From positions 1-38,315 of the forward strand of contig JAJRYW010000332.1 of the NCBI GenBank assembly GCA_024275555.1: 38,315 bases of DNA, written 5' to 3'. The DNA is from Calditrichota bacterium (GTDB lineage: Bacteria; Calditrichota; Calditrichia; RBG-13-44-9; J075). The notes under the pieces were generated by a model. That model saw only the letters and a list, made by a program, of their open reading frames with translations, was not told where the DNA came from and searched no databases. A program made the translations under genes and the position numbers. Shown here piece after piece: positions 9,011 through 15,998 of this stretch (positions are counted from its first letter, which is position 1; every line of letters begins with the position of its first letter).

Positions 9011-10792
9011 TTAGACAGCCCGCTGGCGGAGCGTTGCGGCGTAAAGGTCTACGCTGGGTTCTTTTGATAGTTTGGCAGAGATCCGTTTCAGATACTCTTT
9101 GCGAGCTCCCGAGCGGGACAGCTTGCCGGACGTCGTTCTGGGTAAGGTATTGCGAGGCACGAGTTCAATCAGACAGTCAATGCCAAACTCCTTGCGTACC
9201 AGGCTGTGTAAACGCTCACGCAATTCAGCGCGCTTCTTTTCATCTGATTCACGGCACTGGACCATCATAACGGCCTGCTCCTGCCCATCCTGGCCGGGCA
9301 CCGAAAAGGACGAGGCATCCCCCGTACGTACTTCGGATTGCTGTTCCGCCACATACTCCAGGTCCTGGGGCCAGATATTGCGACCGTTGATGATGATCAG
9401 GTCCTTTTCACGCCCTGTAATTGCGAGGCTGTTTCCAATGCGATAGGCCAGGTCGCCGGTATTCAGCCAGCCCTCAGGAGATAAAACTTCCCGGGTGGAT
9501 CTGAGATCGCTGAAGTAACCGGACATGACGCTGGGTCCCCGGACATAGAGGGTTCCACAGTGCCGTTCCGGCAGCACCCGCCCCCGGGTATCTCTGATTT
9601 CCACTTCGTAACCTGGTAGCGGTGCTCCGCAATTAATAAAGGTATGTGAGGGTGTCGTCTCGTTGTCGTGAGCGGGATGCAGGGGCAGGGCTTTTTGCTG
9701 TTCAGCAAGCGCTGTGCGCTCCACATGATCGACATCGATTCCCTGGCCCAGGGGGGCAAAGCTTACCGCCAGGGAACATTCCGCCATACCATAGCAGGCT
9801 ACGTATGAACGTCGGTCAAACCCGCTGGGTGCTAAAAGACTGGCAAATTTATCAAGCGGATCGGTGCGAATTGTTTCCGCACCGACGCCGGCAAGACGCC
9901 AACTGCTAAGGTTGAACTTATCTGTTTCATTTTCCCGAATGCGGTGGGCGCACAATTCGTAACCAAACGGCGGACTGATGGACAGGGTCGCTTGATTTTG
10001 GGAAATCAGGCTCAGCCACATCCGCGGACGCATGGCAAAATCCCGGGTACTCAGGAAATCCACCGACAGCTGAGCCGCCATGGGGGACAACACCAGGCCG
10101 ACGAGTCCCATATCATGGTAATAGGGAAGCCAGGATACCGCCCGGTCACCGGGCCGAACCTGGATGCCGTATTTAAGAATAGCGAACAGGTTGCTCAGCA
10201 CAGCTTTCTGGGTGATCATCACGCCCCGGGGAAATCGAGTGCTGCCGGAAGTGTACTGCAGGTAGGCCACCTCGTTTGGTTGAGAGGGTCGCAACCGGGT
10301 ATTGGGTTCCATCAGATCGTAATAGTCCTGTGGAGTGCCGATAAAACGTAATTTTAATCCCTGGGCGGCTTCCGTCAGGTAGGGAAGAAAGTCCTCGGAG
10401 GCCATGGCAATTTCAGCCTGGCAGATTGACAGCAGTCTTTCCAATTGGGAGACATATGCCTGGCGGCCACCCAGGTGGATTGAAGCCGGCAGCGGAACGG
10501 GAATCAAACCTGCGTACTGACAGGCGAAAAAGAAACGCATAAAGTCAGGATGGGTTTCCGCCACCAGGGCTACGCGCGCACCGTGGTTAATTCCCAGGTC
10601 CATAAAACGGCGTGCCAGCGACTGGGCGTCTTTCTGTAATTCTGAGTAGGGCAGCCGTGCGTATAATTTTCCTCCACCGGTATAAAAATTATACCCGGTT
10701 TTTCCCCGGGCAGCGTAGTCGAGTGCTTCTGCTAGCGTAGAAAAATCTGCAATTCGTAACGGCAGATCATTAGCGGCCGGTGTAGCATCCAT
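9011..10792 (-). CDS. Fatty-acyl-AMP ligase / acyl-ACP synthetase of the sphingolipid locus
   Basis: ANL-superfamily adenylating enzyme of 593 residues from the chosen ATG. The ATP P-loop is YTSGST (180-185), the PYYHDMGL block at 223-230 is typical of fatty-acyl-AMP ligases and long-chain acyl-ACP synthetases, YGMAE is at 334-338, and the C-terminal TTSGKLSR carries the adenylation lysine. I chose the ATG at 10792 because AAGGAGG lies 11 bases upstream; the frame stays open to 10855 without a convincing site. Members of this group activate fatty acids and pass them to an ACP instead of CoA, and the gene leads the operon containing a dedicated ACP and spt. The inferred reaction is fatty acid + ATP + AcpR to acyl-AcpR, feeding Spt. 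An ordinary acyl-CoA ligase is less likely. Confidence 0.92.
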   Translation of the reverse strand: MDATPAANDLPLRIADFSTLAEALDYAARGKTGYNFYTGGGKLYARLPYSELQKDAQSLARRFMDLGINHGARVALVAETHPDFMRFFFACQYAGLIPVPLPASIHLGGRQAYVSQLERLLSICQAEIAMASEDFLPYLTEAAQGLKLRFIGTPQDYYDLMEPNTRLRPSQPNEVAYLQYTSGSTRFPRGVMITQKAVLSNLFAILKYGIQVRPGDRAVSWLPYYHDMGLVGLVLSPMAAQLSVDFLSTRDFAMRPRMWLSLISQNQATLSISPPFGYELCAHRIRENETDKFNLSSWRLAGVGAETIRTDPLDKFASLLAPSGFDRRSYVACYGMAECSLAVSFAPLGQGIDVDHVERTALAEQQKALPLHPAHDNETTPSHTFINCGAPLPGYEVEIRDTRGRVLPERHCGTLYVRGPSVMSGYFSDLRSTREVLSPEGWLNTGDLAYRIGNSLAITGREKDLIIINGRNIWPQDLEYVAEQQSEVRTGDASSFSVPGQDGQEQAVMMVQCRESDEKKRAELRERLHSLVRKEFGIDCLIELVPRNTLPRTTSGKLSRSGARKEYLKRISAKLSKEPSVDLYAATLRQRAV

Positions 10793-11626
10793 AGCAACTA
10801 TAGCCTCCTTGTTTAAATCAAGTCCGCGCAGGCGATTCACTCCCCCAAGAATCATCTGCTCAACTTAAAATCTGCAGCCTATCCCCTGATCTTCATCCTT
10901 TGCCATTTCAATTCAGGGCAGTGCTGCCGATGGTTGGGCAATACCTGATTTGCAATTAAATGTCAACTTCCGTACATCGCAATCCGGCTTAAATGGGTAT
11001 ACTACCGCAAAAGATGTTTTTTTTTGCGATAGCATGCCTGCTCATTTTCGATCATTCCGGGGGTTAATTTTACACATATAGATCGTTTAAGAGAGCGCCA
11101 AATCTTACAATAGACAAATGCCGCGTCTGCGGGGACGTTCGAACGCAAACCTTTATCACCTGCGGGTTAAGAGTCGTGACCGAAACGCAGTAAAGGCCGT
11201 GTTTTGTCGTCCTGCCGAATTTTTCGGCTCCTGCCGATTGCCATATTTTAGTAGAAAAATTACTGGGTTAACCAAAAAAAACTACAATTTTAAAAAAGCC
11301 TACCATGTATTTTTGGAACTGTAAAGTAATTGTCTTAAATATTTTAAAAAAATTTAAAGTTAAGATGCCAAAATTATTTAATTAATCAGTAATATCGTTA
11401 GCAGTCAGGAAAATTTAATGTCGATAATTTCAATTAACCCTGAACCTGAAATCGATTACAAGGAAATATGAAAAATTCTTCAAACAGTAATTATCTATTC
11501 GGGTTTGTCAATAGCGAATTTTCTGAATGCCCGGTGCGCAACACACAACCCAGTTTTCAGGTAATAGTGCACCGTTGAAAGATCCACAATCATTCGAACC
11601 CGTGAACGCTTGCCATGAGATCGCCG
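10793..11626. other. Gene-free region upstream of the spt operon
   Basis: This 834-bp stretch has no supported gene. The left 200 bp is the promoter region of the minus-strand sphingolipid operon. The segment 11240-11520 is very AT-rich. A GC-richer island at 11118-11230 encodes a CxxC-like pattern without a start and is crossed by a stop, so it was not called as a gene. A small inverted repeat (GCCGAA, 3-base loop, TTCGGC) lies at 11214-11228, and a cctgaacctgaa dispersed-repeat word at about 11437. Confidence 0.6.
10939..10966 (-). promoter_or_regulatory. Candidate sigma-70 promoter of the spt operon
   Basis: On the minus strand a perfect -35 box TTGACA (10966-10961) is followed after 16 bases by TATTGC (10944-10939), a weak -10. 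It lies about 150 bp before the acyl-ligase start codon. The -10 matches the consensus at only three positions, so this is a candidate only. Confidence 0.25.
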
Positions 11627-12424
11627 TTACCGGTCGCACAATATCTTTTCCACGAGTTGCCAATCGCCGGGCGAATCGACATCTATGGCTGCTTCCGGGA
11701 ATGGCATGACCACGGCACCCGCTTTAATTCCCATACGTTGCGAAATCCGGCCTAAAGCTTCAGTGAGGGACAAATGTCTCAGTAGATAACGCAGGACCGT
11801 TGACCACCCCAAAATCGTAATCATACGCAGGGGGTTTTTACGCCGGGTTTCGATGCTACGCCAGAAATCCGCCGCCAGCCGCGCCTGCGGGGTCAGGAAG
11901 GCAAACAGGTTACAGCCGCAGTAAGCCCCATCCTGCAAGCGAATGGCGGTTCTGCGGGTTTCGGGATAGGCGGCTTGCACCACTTCATGCAAAGCTACCC
12001 CCACCACGACGTCACAATCCGTCGTCTGCGCCCGGGAACAGAAATAATCCACAATACGGGTGTTTAGCAGGGCATGGTCGGCGGTGGTCAAAAGAATGGG
12101 GGTTTCGTCCGCCAAGGATTCGAGGACATGGAGGGCGCTCGCACTTGGGGTTGCCTGATTTTCACTCCACTCGACCCTGCCCGAGGTGATCAGCTGCCTC
12201 AGGTCCGGCTCCTGTTCAAGGATAGATCTGGGGGGGCCGCAAAGGATGCGGGTGTTTATCTGGGGTGATGCGGCCAGGGTAGCCAGCACGCGCAAGACCA
12301 TCGGTATGCCCCCAACAGGGATCATGGCTTTATAGCGAGCACCGGCGGCTTCAATCAGGGGATCTTTCGCTCCGCGGTCTGCGGCTAGTACTATTGCAGT
12401 AAACGCGGTCTGCGGATTGTGCAT
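11627..12424 (-). CDS. GT-A fold nucleotidyltransferase (NTP_transf/MobA-like), likely sphingolipid headgroup gene
   Basis: Protein of 265 residues resembling the NTP-transferase/MobA-like GT-A fold. The N-terminal strand AIVLAAD is followed by RGAKDPL where the family normally has a glycine-rich nucleotide loop, then a Lys in the AMIPVGGIPM segment, and TTADHALL as the metal-binding acidic strand near residue 117. Related NTP-transferase-domain proteins occur in the Caulobacter sphingolipid region, where one is needed for ceramide-phosphoglycerate formation (my recollection; the gene correspondence is not verified). A role in building or activating a sphingolipid headgroup is therefore inferred. 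It could instead be the missing CMP-sugar synthetase of the nonulosonate module, but it lacks the NeuA N-terminal signature. The gene is isolated by 800 bp and 416 bp gaps on its two sides. Confidence 0.72.
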   Translation of the reverse strand: MHNPQTAFTAIVLAADRGAKDPLIEAAGARYKAMIPVGGIPMVLRVLATLAASPQINTRILCGPPRSILEQEPDLRQLITSGRVEWSENQATPSASALHVLESLADETPILLTTADHALLNTRIVDYFCSRAQTTDCDVVVGVALHEVVQAAYPETRRTAIRLQDGAYCGCNLFAFLTPQARLAADFWRSIETRRKNPLRMITILGWSTVLRYLLRHLSLTEALGRISQRMGIKAGAVVMPFPEAAIDVDSPGDWQLVEKILCDR

Positions 12425-12562
12425 AGGCCCTTAGTCCAAAAATTTCAGGTGTCGGTGTTCCCCGCTTCCGCTTCGCTTCAGACGGGATCTTCGTCAGGTT
12501 TCAGCACCTCAACTCCCTGAAACCTCGTGTGAAACTACACAGTGTTGGAACAGCGAACCGCA

Positions 12563-12670
12563 GAATATCGAATATTGAATGTCGAAGGAAGGAAACGCTT
12601 CGCTAAATCTTTTATAAAACAGACAGAATACATTATTCGACGTTGGACGTTCGATGTTCGGCGTTCATTT
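12563..12670 (+). repeat. Two short-period dispersed repeat words
   Basis: The words gaatatcgaatattgaatgtc (12563-12583) and gacgttggacgttcgatgttcgg (12639-12661) are made of degenerate 7-10-base units. Similar words recur at 7857-7880 (reverse) and 17071-17110. They are non-coding and look like a decayed dispersed repeat family. Confidence 0.5.
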
Positions 12671-12800
12671 TTTTAGTTAACCCGTAATATAAAAATAGCA
12701 AAGACCAAAGTTTCTTCTACGATCAGACTGGACGCCCGCGGCCAGAGGCTCCGCTTATATGAAACTAGGCCAAAATGGCAGTTTCTCTTTCGATTAAATT

Positions 12801-12824
12801 TTTTCCGAGCGTCGTCTCGGAAAA
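12801..12824 (-). terminator. Hairpin downstream of the ceramide synthase gene
   Basis: A 9-bp perfect stem TTTTCCGAG/CTCGGAAAA with a 6-base loop lies 16 bp past the stop codon of the minus-strand GNAT gene. No clean U-run follows on that strand (AATTTAATC), so it is either a weak intrinsic terminator or an mRNA 3' stabilising hairpin. Confidence 0.5.
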
Positions 12825-12840
12825 GGCTTAGAGGCTCTAA

Positions 12841-14010
12841 TCAAAGTTTTTTGTTGTAAATGCGATAGGTTTTATAGACCCTGCCGCCGATTGATTCGAT
12901 AATATTGCGCATTCGCATGTTGTCCTCCAGTATCCAGGAAAGCTCAACTTCCTTGATGCCGAGTTTCCGGCCAGGTTCCAGAGTTGAGGCAATCATCATG
13001 AATGCGAGCGCGGCCCCCAGCAGGTTGTCATGGTAACGGCACCGTACGCCCATTAGGGGAATGCGCGCGGATTGGGGGTATTTTACCTTCAGTCGCCACA
13101 GCATTTTGAGCCAGCCGAAGGGCAGAAGCCTTCCATTGAGATCCCGGATGACCTCATTGATGTTCGGCAGAACCACGAGAAAGGCAGCGGGCTCTCCGTT
13201 CACCTCGGCAATTTTGACCAGTTTTTCATTGGCCAGCATTTTCAGATCCTTTCCCAAATGCTCGAATTCTACGGCGGTGAAGGGAACAAAGCCCCAGTTT
13301 TGTGACCAGGCATCGTCGTGAATGCTCTTGATAACTGCTAGTTCGGCGCTAAAATTGGATTTTTGAAGCGACCGGATGCGCACATTTTTTTTCGCCCTTT
13401 TGGTGACGGTCTGCATCGCGGCGGAAGGTTTAAAATCCGCATCGATAATGTACGCCAGCAGGTCCTTTTCTTTGGTGTACCCATTTTCAGCCAGGCGATT
13501 GCCATAATATGGCCGGGCATGGCCCATCATCAGCGACGGTGGGGTGTCAAAACCGTCCACCAGCAATCCAAGCTCCTGGTTGATGGATAGATTAAACGGC
13601 CCGCTGATGCGTTGCATTCCCTGGTTGCGCAGCCAGGACTCGGCCGTATCCAGCAATGCCTGAAATGTCCGGGTATTGTCTTCTGCTTCCAGCATCCCGA
13701 AAAAGCCGGTGGCATTCCGGTACCGTTCGAGATAAAGACTATCTTTCTGAGCACTGATTCGGCCCACGGGCCTGCTATCGCGGTAGGCCAGCCAGGAACA
13801 ATAGGCGGCATGCTTGAAATAAGGATTTTTCGGTGAAAGGTGCTCACGCCTTTCCAGCACCAGCGGGGGAACCCACATGGGATCGTCCCCATAGAGGGAC
13901 CATGGCAGGCGAATAAATTCATTCAGCGCACGGCGCCCCCCCACTTTGATAATTTGCAATGATTCATGACGGTGATGTCCGGGGGGCTGATGGTGTTGAA
14001 CAGGTTTCAT
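12841..14010 (-). CDS. bcerS: GNAT-fold N-acyltransferase, bacterial ceramide synthase (bCerS) homologue
   Basis: Protein of 389 residues from a GNAT-like family often misnamed dATP pyrophosphohydrolase. Recognisable blocks are FIRLPWSLYGDDPMWVPPL, SPKNPYFKHA, PVGRISAQ, GFFGMLEAEDN, GPFNLSINQELGLLVDGFD, the conserved MMGHARPYYG, and a C-terminal SWILEDNMRMRNIIESIGG. The Caulobacter member (bCerS, CCNA_01212) N-acylates the keto-sphingoid base in the cytoplasm, independently evolved from eukaryotic ceramide synthases. Together with spt, acpR, cerR and the acyl ligase in the same 10 kb, this supplies all five structural functions reported for bacterial ceramide synthesis. It is transcribed away from the MarR-lptFG unit across a 380-bp divergent intergenic region. 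The acyl donor (acyl-CoA in Caulobacter) is not visible from sequence. Confidence 0.86.
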   Translation of the reverse strand: MKPVQHHQPPGHHRHESLQIIKVGGRRALNEFIRLPWSLYGDDPMWVPPLVLERREHLSPKNPYFKHAAYCSWLAYRDSRPVGRISAQKDSLYLERYRNATGFFGMLEAEDNTRTFQALLDTAESWLRNQGMQRISGPFNLSINQELGLLVDGFDTPPSLMMGHARPYYGNRLAENGYTKEKDLLAYIIDADFKPSAAMQTVTKRAKKNVRIRSLQKSNFSAELAVIKSIHDDAWSQNWGFVPFTAVEFEHLGKDLKMLANEKLVKIAEVNGEPAAFLVVLPNINEVIRDLNGRLLPFGWLKMLWRLKVKYPQSARIPLMGVRCRYHDNLLGAALAFMMIASTLEPGRKLGIKEVELSWILEDNMRMRNIIESIGGRVYKTYRIYNKKL

Positions 14011-14390
14011 GGCTTTGATTCCGCTGGATTGTCCAAAATGATTTCAGGGTGCTGACGATTTTAAGCAGGGGTATAATACACAGGTTGGTTAGCCGGGTCA
14101 ATATCGAAAACAGCTAAATAAAATGGAAAAGATCAGCCGGCTGCAGCGAGCACCGGATTTGATTGTATAAATAGAACATTTTGATAATTAAAATATTAAG
14201 AAATGTTTATTTTTTAAGTAATAAACTCTTTACAGGCCGTATTTTTTGCATTATGCAATACGTCATTAAAAAGATAGTTCGCTTCCGGTAAAACTTCGTA
14301 ATCCCTTAAAAACATCTATATTTTAAGTATGTTGTAGAAATTCCGAACCATCTAATTAGTCAGGTGAAAAGGGTCTGCAGAGGAGCACGG
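14011..14390. other. Divergent intergenic region between bcerS and marR
   Basis: This 380-bp, mostly AT-rich region must hold the promoters of bcerS (minus) and marR-lptF-lptG (plus). It contains the inverted repeat TTGCAT-T-ATGCAA at 14246-14258, a candidate MarR operator. No ORF is supported. Confidence 0.65.
14246..14258. promoter_or_regulatory. Candidate MarR operator (inverted repeat)
   Basis: TTGCATTATGCAA is an inverted repeat with perfect 6-base arms around a single central base. It lies about 130 bp upstream of the marR start in the divergent region. MarR-family proteins typically bind such dyads in their own promoter, so autoregulation is plausible. No experimental or comparative support is available here. 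Confidence 0.35.
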
Positions 14391-14858
14391 ATGAATAAAA
14401 ACACGGAAATATTGATTTATGAACTGGCTTTCCGGGTGCGTTTATACATAGCATCCAGGGTTCTGGATAAAAATGTAGCTGACTTGACTGATCGTGAAAG
14501 CCTCATACTTGAACTGATCGGGATGCAGGGCCGGATGAGTATATCGGAAATTGGAAAATTGTACCCAAAGGTGAGTAACAGCACCATTTCCACGACGATT
14601 ACAAAGCTATGGAAAGACAAAAAACTTGTTGATAAAAAGATATTGCCGGAAAATCAACGGGTAACAACCGTAAGTTTAACTGAAAAAGGCGAACAGGTAT
14701 TGGCGGAAATAAGAAGCTCCCAGTCGCATTTTTTCAGCACAATCACCCAATCCCCGGGCCTGATTTCCGATCAAGTCGAACATTTTCAGCGGCTTTTAAC
14801 AAATGCCATTGTTTTTTTTGATAAAACCCTCGGGCTGAAAGCTGACAAGGGGCCCTGA
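14391..14858 (+). CDS. MarR-family transcriptional regulator
   Basis: Winged-helix regulator of 155 residues from the ATG at 14391, which follows AGGAG with good spacing; an upstream in-frame codon at 14364 is not preceded by a ribosome site. The helix-turn-helix is in MSISEIGKLYPKVSNSTIS and TTITKLWKDKKLV, the wing in ENQRVTTVSLTEKG, and long helices at both ends form the dimer interface. The stop codon lies 11 bases before the lptF start, so it is the first gene of a marR-lptF-lptG unit and probably regulates it. It may also regulate the divergent bcerS gene. MarR proteins usually sense small aromatic or lipid-like ligands; the ligand here is unknown. Confidence 0.88.
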   Translation: MNKNTEILIYELAFRVRLYIASRVLDKNVADLTDRESLILELIGMQGRMSISEIGKLYPKVSNSTISTTITKLWKDKKLVDKKILPENQRVTTVSLTEKGEQVLAEIRSSQSHFFSTITQSPGLISDQVEHFQRLLTNAIVFFDKTLGLKADKGP

Positions 14859-14869
14859 ATGATAAAAAA

Positions 14870-15955
14870 TTGATCATCGACCGTTACATAATCCGTGAAA
14901 TCAGCAAGCCCATGGCGGCTATATGCGCGGTTCTGGTAGCCATCTTTGCCAGCTACAGTGCCGCACAGTATCTTGCTGATGCTGTCAGTGGTCTGTTTCC
15001 GCCGGGAGCGTTGTTGTTGATGCTGGTGCTGAGAATCGCCATCGCCCTGGAGGTGCTGCTGCCCACAACCCTGTATCTGTCTGTTGTGATTGCTCTCGGA
15101 CGTATGCACAGAGACTCCGAAATGATTGCCCTGTCATCCTGTGGTGTCGGAACTTCCCGGGTACTGAAGTCCGTTTTCTATTTTGCATTCGCCATTGCCA
15201 TACTGGTAGCCGGTCTATCGATCTATGTCCGTCCGTGGGCCTTTAAAGAAGTTTACCGGTTACAGGCATATGCTAAGAGCGACTTTGATATTTCCCGGAT
15301 GGAAGCCGGAAATTTCTATGAAATAAAATCAGATCGTCTCGTTATATTTGCGGAAAAGGTAGACCACAAAGCTAATCGGGCGGAAGGGGTTTTTATCCGC
15401 AGCCAGGATGGACAAAACCTGCAGGTAATTTTTGCCAAGCAGGTCTATCAGCGTACCGAAGCAGTGCATGGCAGGCGGGTGTTACTATTGCAGGATGGAT
15501 ATCTCTACGAGTTTACGCGTAGCGGCGAAAAGGGTAAAATCACTCAATTTCAGCGAGTGACCTATTTAATATCGCCCAATGAGTCGATCGCACTTAAGTA
15601 TAAACGTAAAGCGGCCTCCACCGGGCATTTGTTTCGCTCACGCAAACTCAAGGATATCGCAGAATTCCAGTGGCGGCTATCCACACCCTTGTCGACCCTG
15701 CTTCTGGCACTACTCGGTGTGCCTTTGAGTCGAACGACTCCACGCCAGGGAAAGTATGTAAAGGTGGTCGCGGCTGTCTTGATTTTTGCAGTTTACTACA
15801 ACATTACCATCGTAGCCAAGAATTGGATAGAAAAAGGTGTTTTAAACGCCGTTCCTGGAATCTGGTGGGTTCAGGTCTCACTGGCAGGACTTGTCTTGGT
15901 GTTGCTGTGGCGTACGGGCGATGTGTTCGTACGCCGTGGTACAAAAATGACATAA
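14870..15955 (+). CDS. lptF: LptF-type permease (LptF/LptG family)
   Basis: Inner-membrane permease of 361 residues of the YjgP/YjgQ family, which with LptG and the ATPase LptB extracts lipopolysaccharide from the inner membrane and feeds it to the LptC-A-D bridge. It shows the family's N-terminal IIDRYIIREI start, three N-terminal hydrophobic segments (about 15-37, 45-70, 95-118), a beta-rich periplasmic domain (about 125-260) and three C-terminal segments. The start is a TTG at 14870, since the ATG at 14859 is out of frame and hits a stop after four codons. It is coupled to marR upstream and to lptG 43 bp downstream. Location inside a sphingolipid locus raises the question whether the cargo is LPS, a sphingolipid, or both. 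Confidence 0.92.
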   Translation: MIIDRYIIREISKPMAAICAVLVAIFASYSAAQYLADAVSGLFPPGALLLMLVLRIAIALEVLLPTTLYLSVVIALGRMHRDSEMIALSSCGVGTSRVLKSVFYFAFAIAILVAGLSIYVRPWAFKEVYRLQAYAKSDFDISRMEAGNFYEIKSDRLVIFAEKVDHKANRAEGVFIRSQDGQNLQVIFAKQVYQRTEAVHGRRVLLLQDGYLYEFTRSGEKGKITQFQRVTYLISPNESIALKYKRKAASTGHLFRSRKLKDIAEFQWRLSTPLSTLLLALLGVPLSRTTPRQGKYVKVVAAVLIFAVYYNITIVAKNWIEKGVLNAVPGIWWVQVSLAGLVLVLLWRTGDVFVRRGTKMT

Positions 15956-15998
15956 TCGTTCCGGGGAACAAGCTATTGCGGCCAGGCCGGTACAACAG

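Larger units (their letters stand above)
12425..12840. other. Gene-free spacer with dispersed repeats and hairpins
   Basis: This 416-bp spacer has no coding potential. It contains a 9-bp hairpin AGGTTTCAG/CTGAAACCT (12496-12525), a gaatatcgaatattgaatgtcgaagg-type repeat word at 12563-12593, a cgacgttggacgttcgatgttcgg-like repeat at 12634-12670, and a strong hairpin at 12801-12824 just beyond the ceramide synthase stop. Confidence 0.7.

Noticed and set aside
11118-11330. Possible short gene with a CRVCG-type zinc-ribbon pattern
   Set aside because: The frame with the cysteine pattern has no start codon and hits a stop within about 25 codons; the open frame starting at 11118 reads as low-quality sequence. 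At most a degraded remnant.
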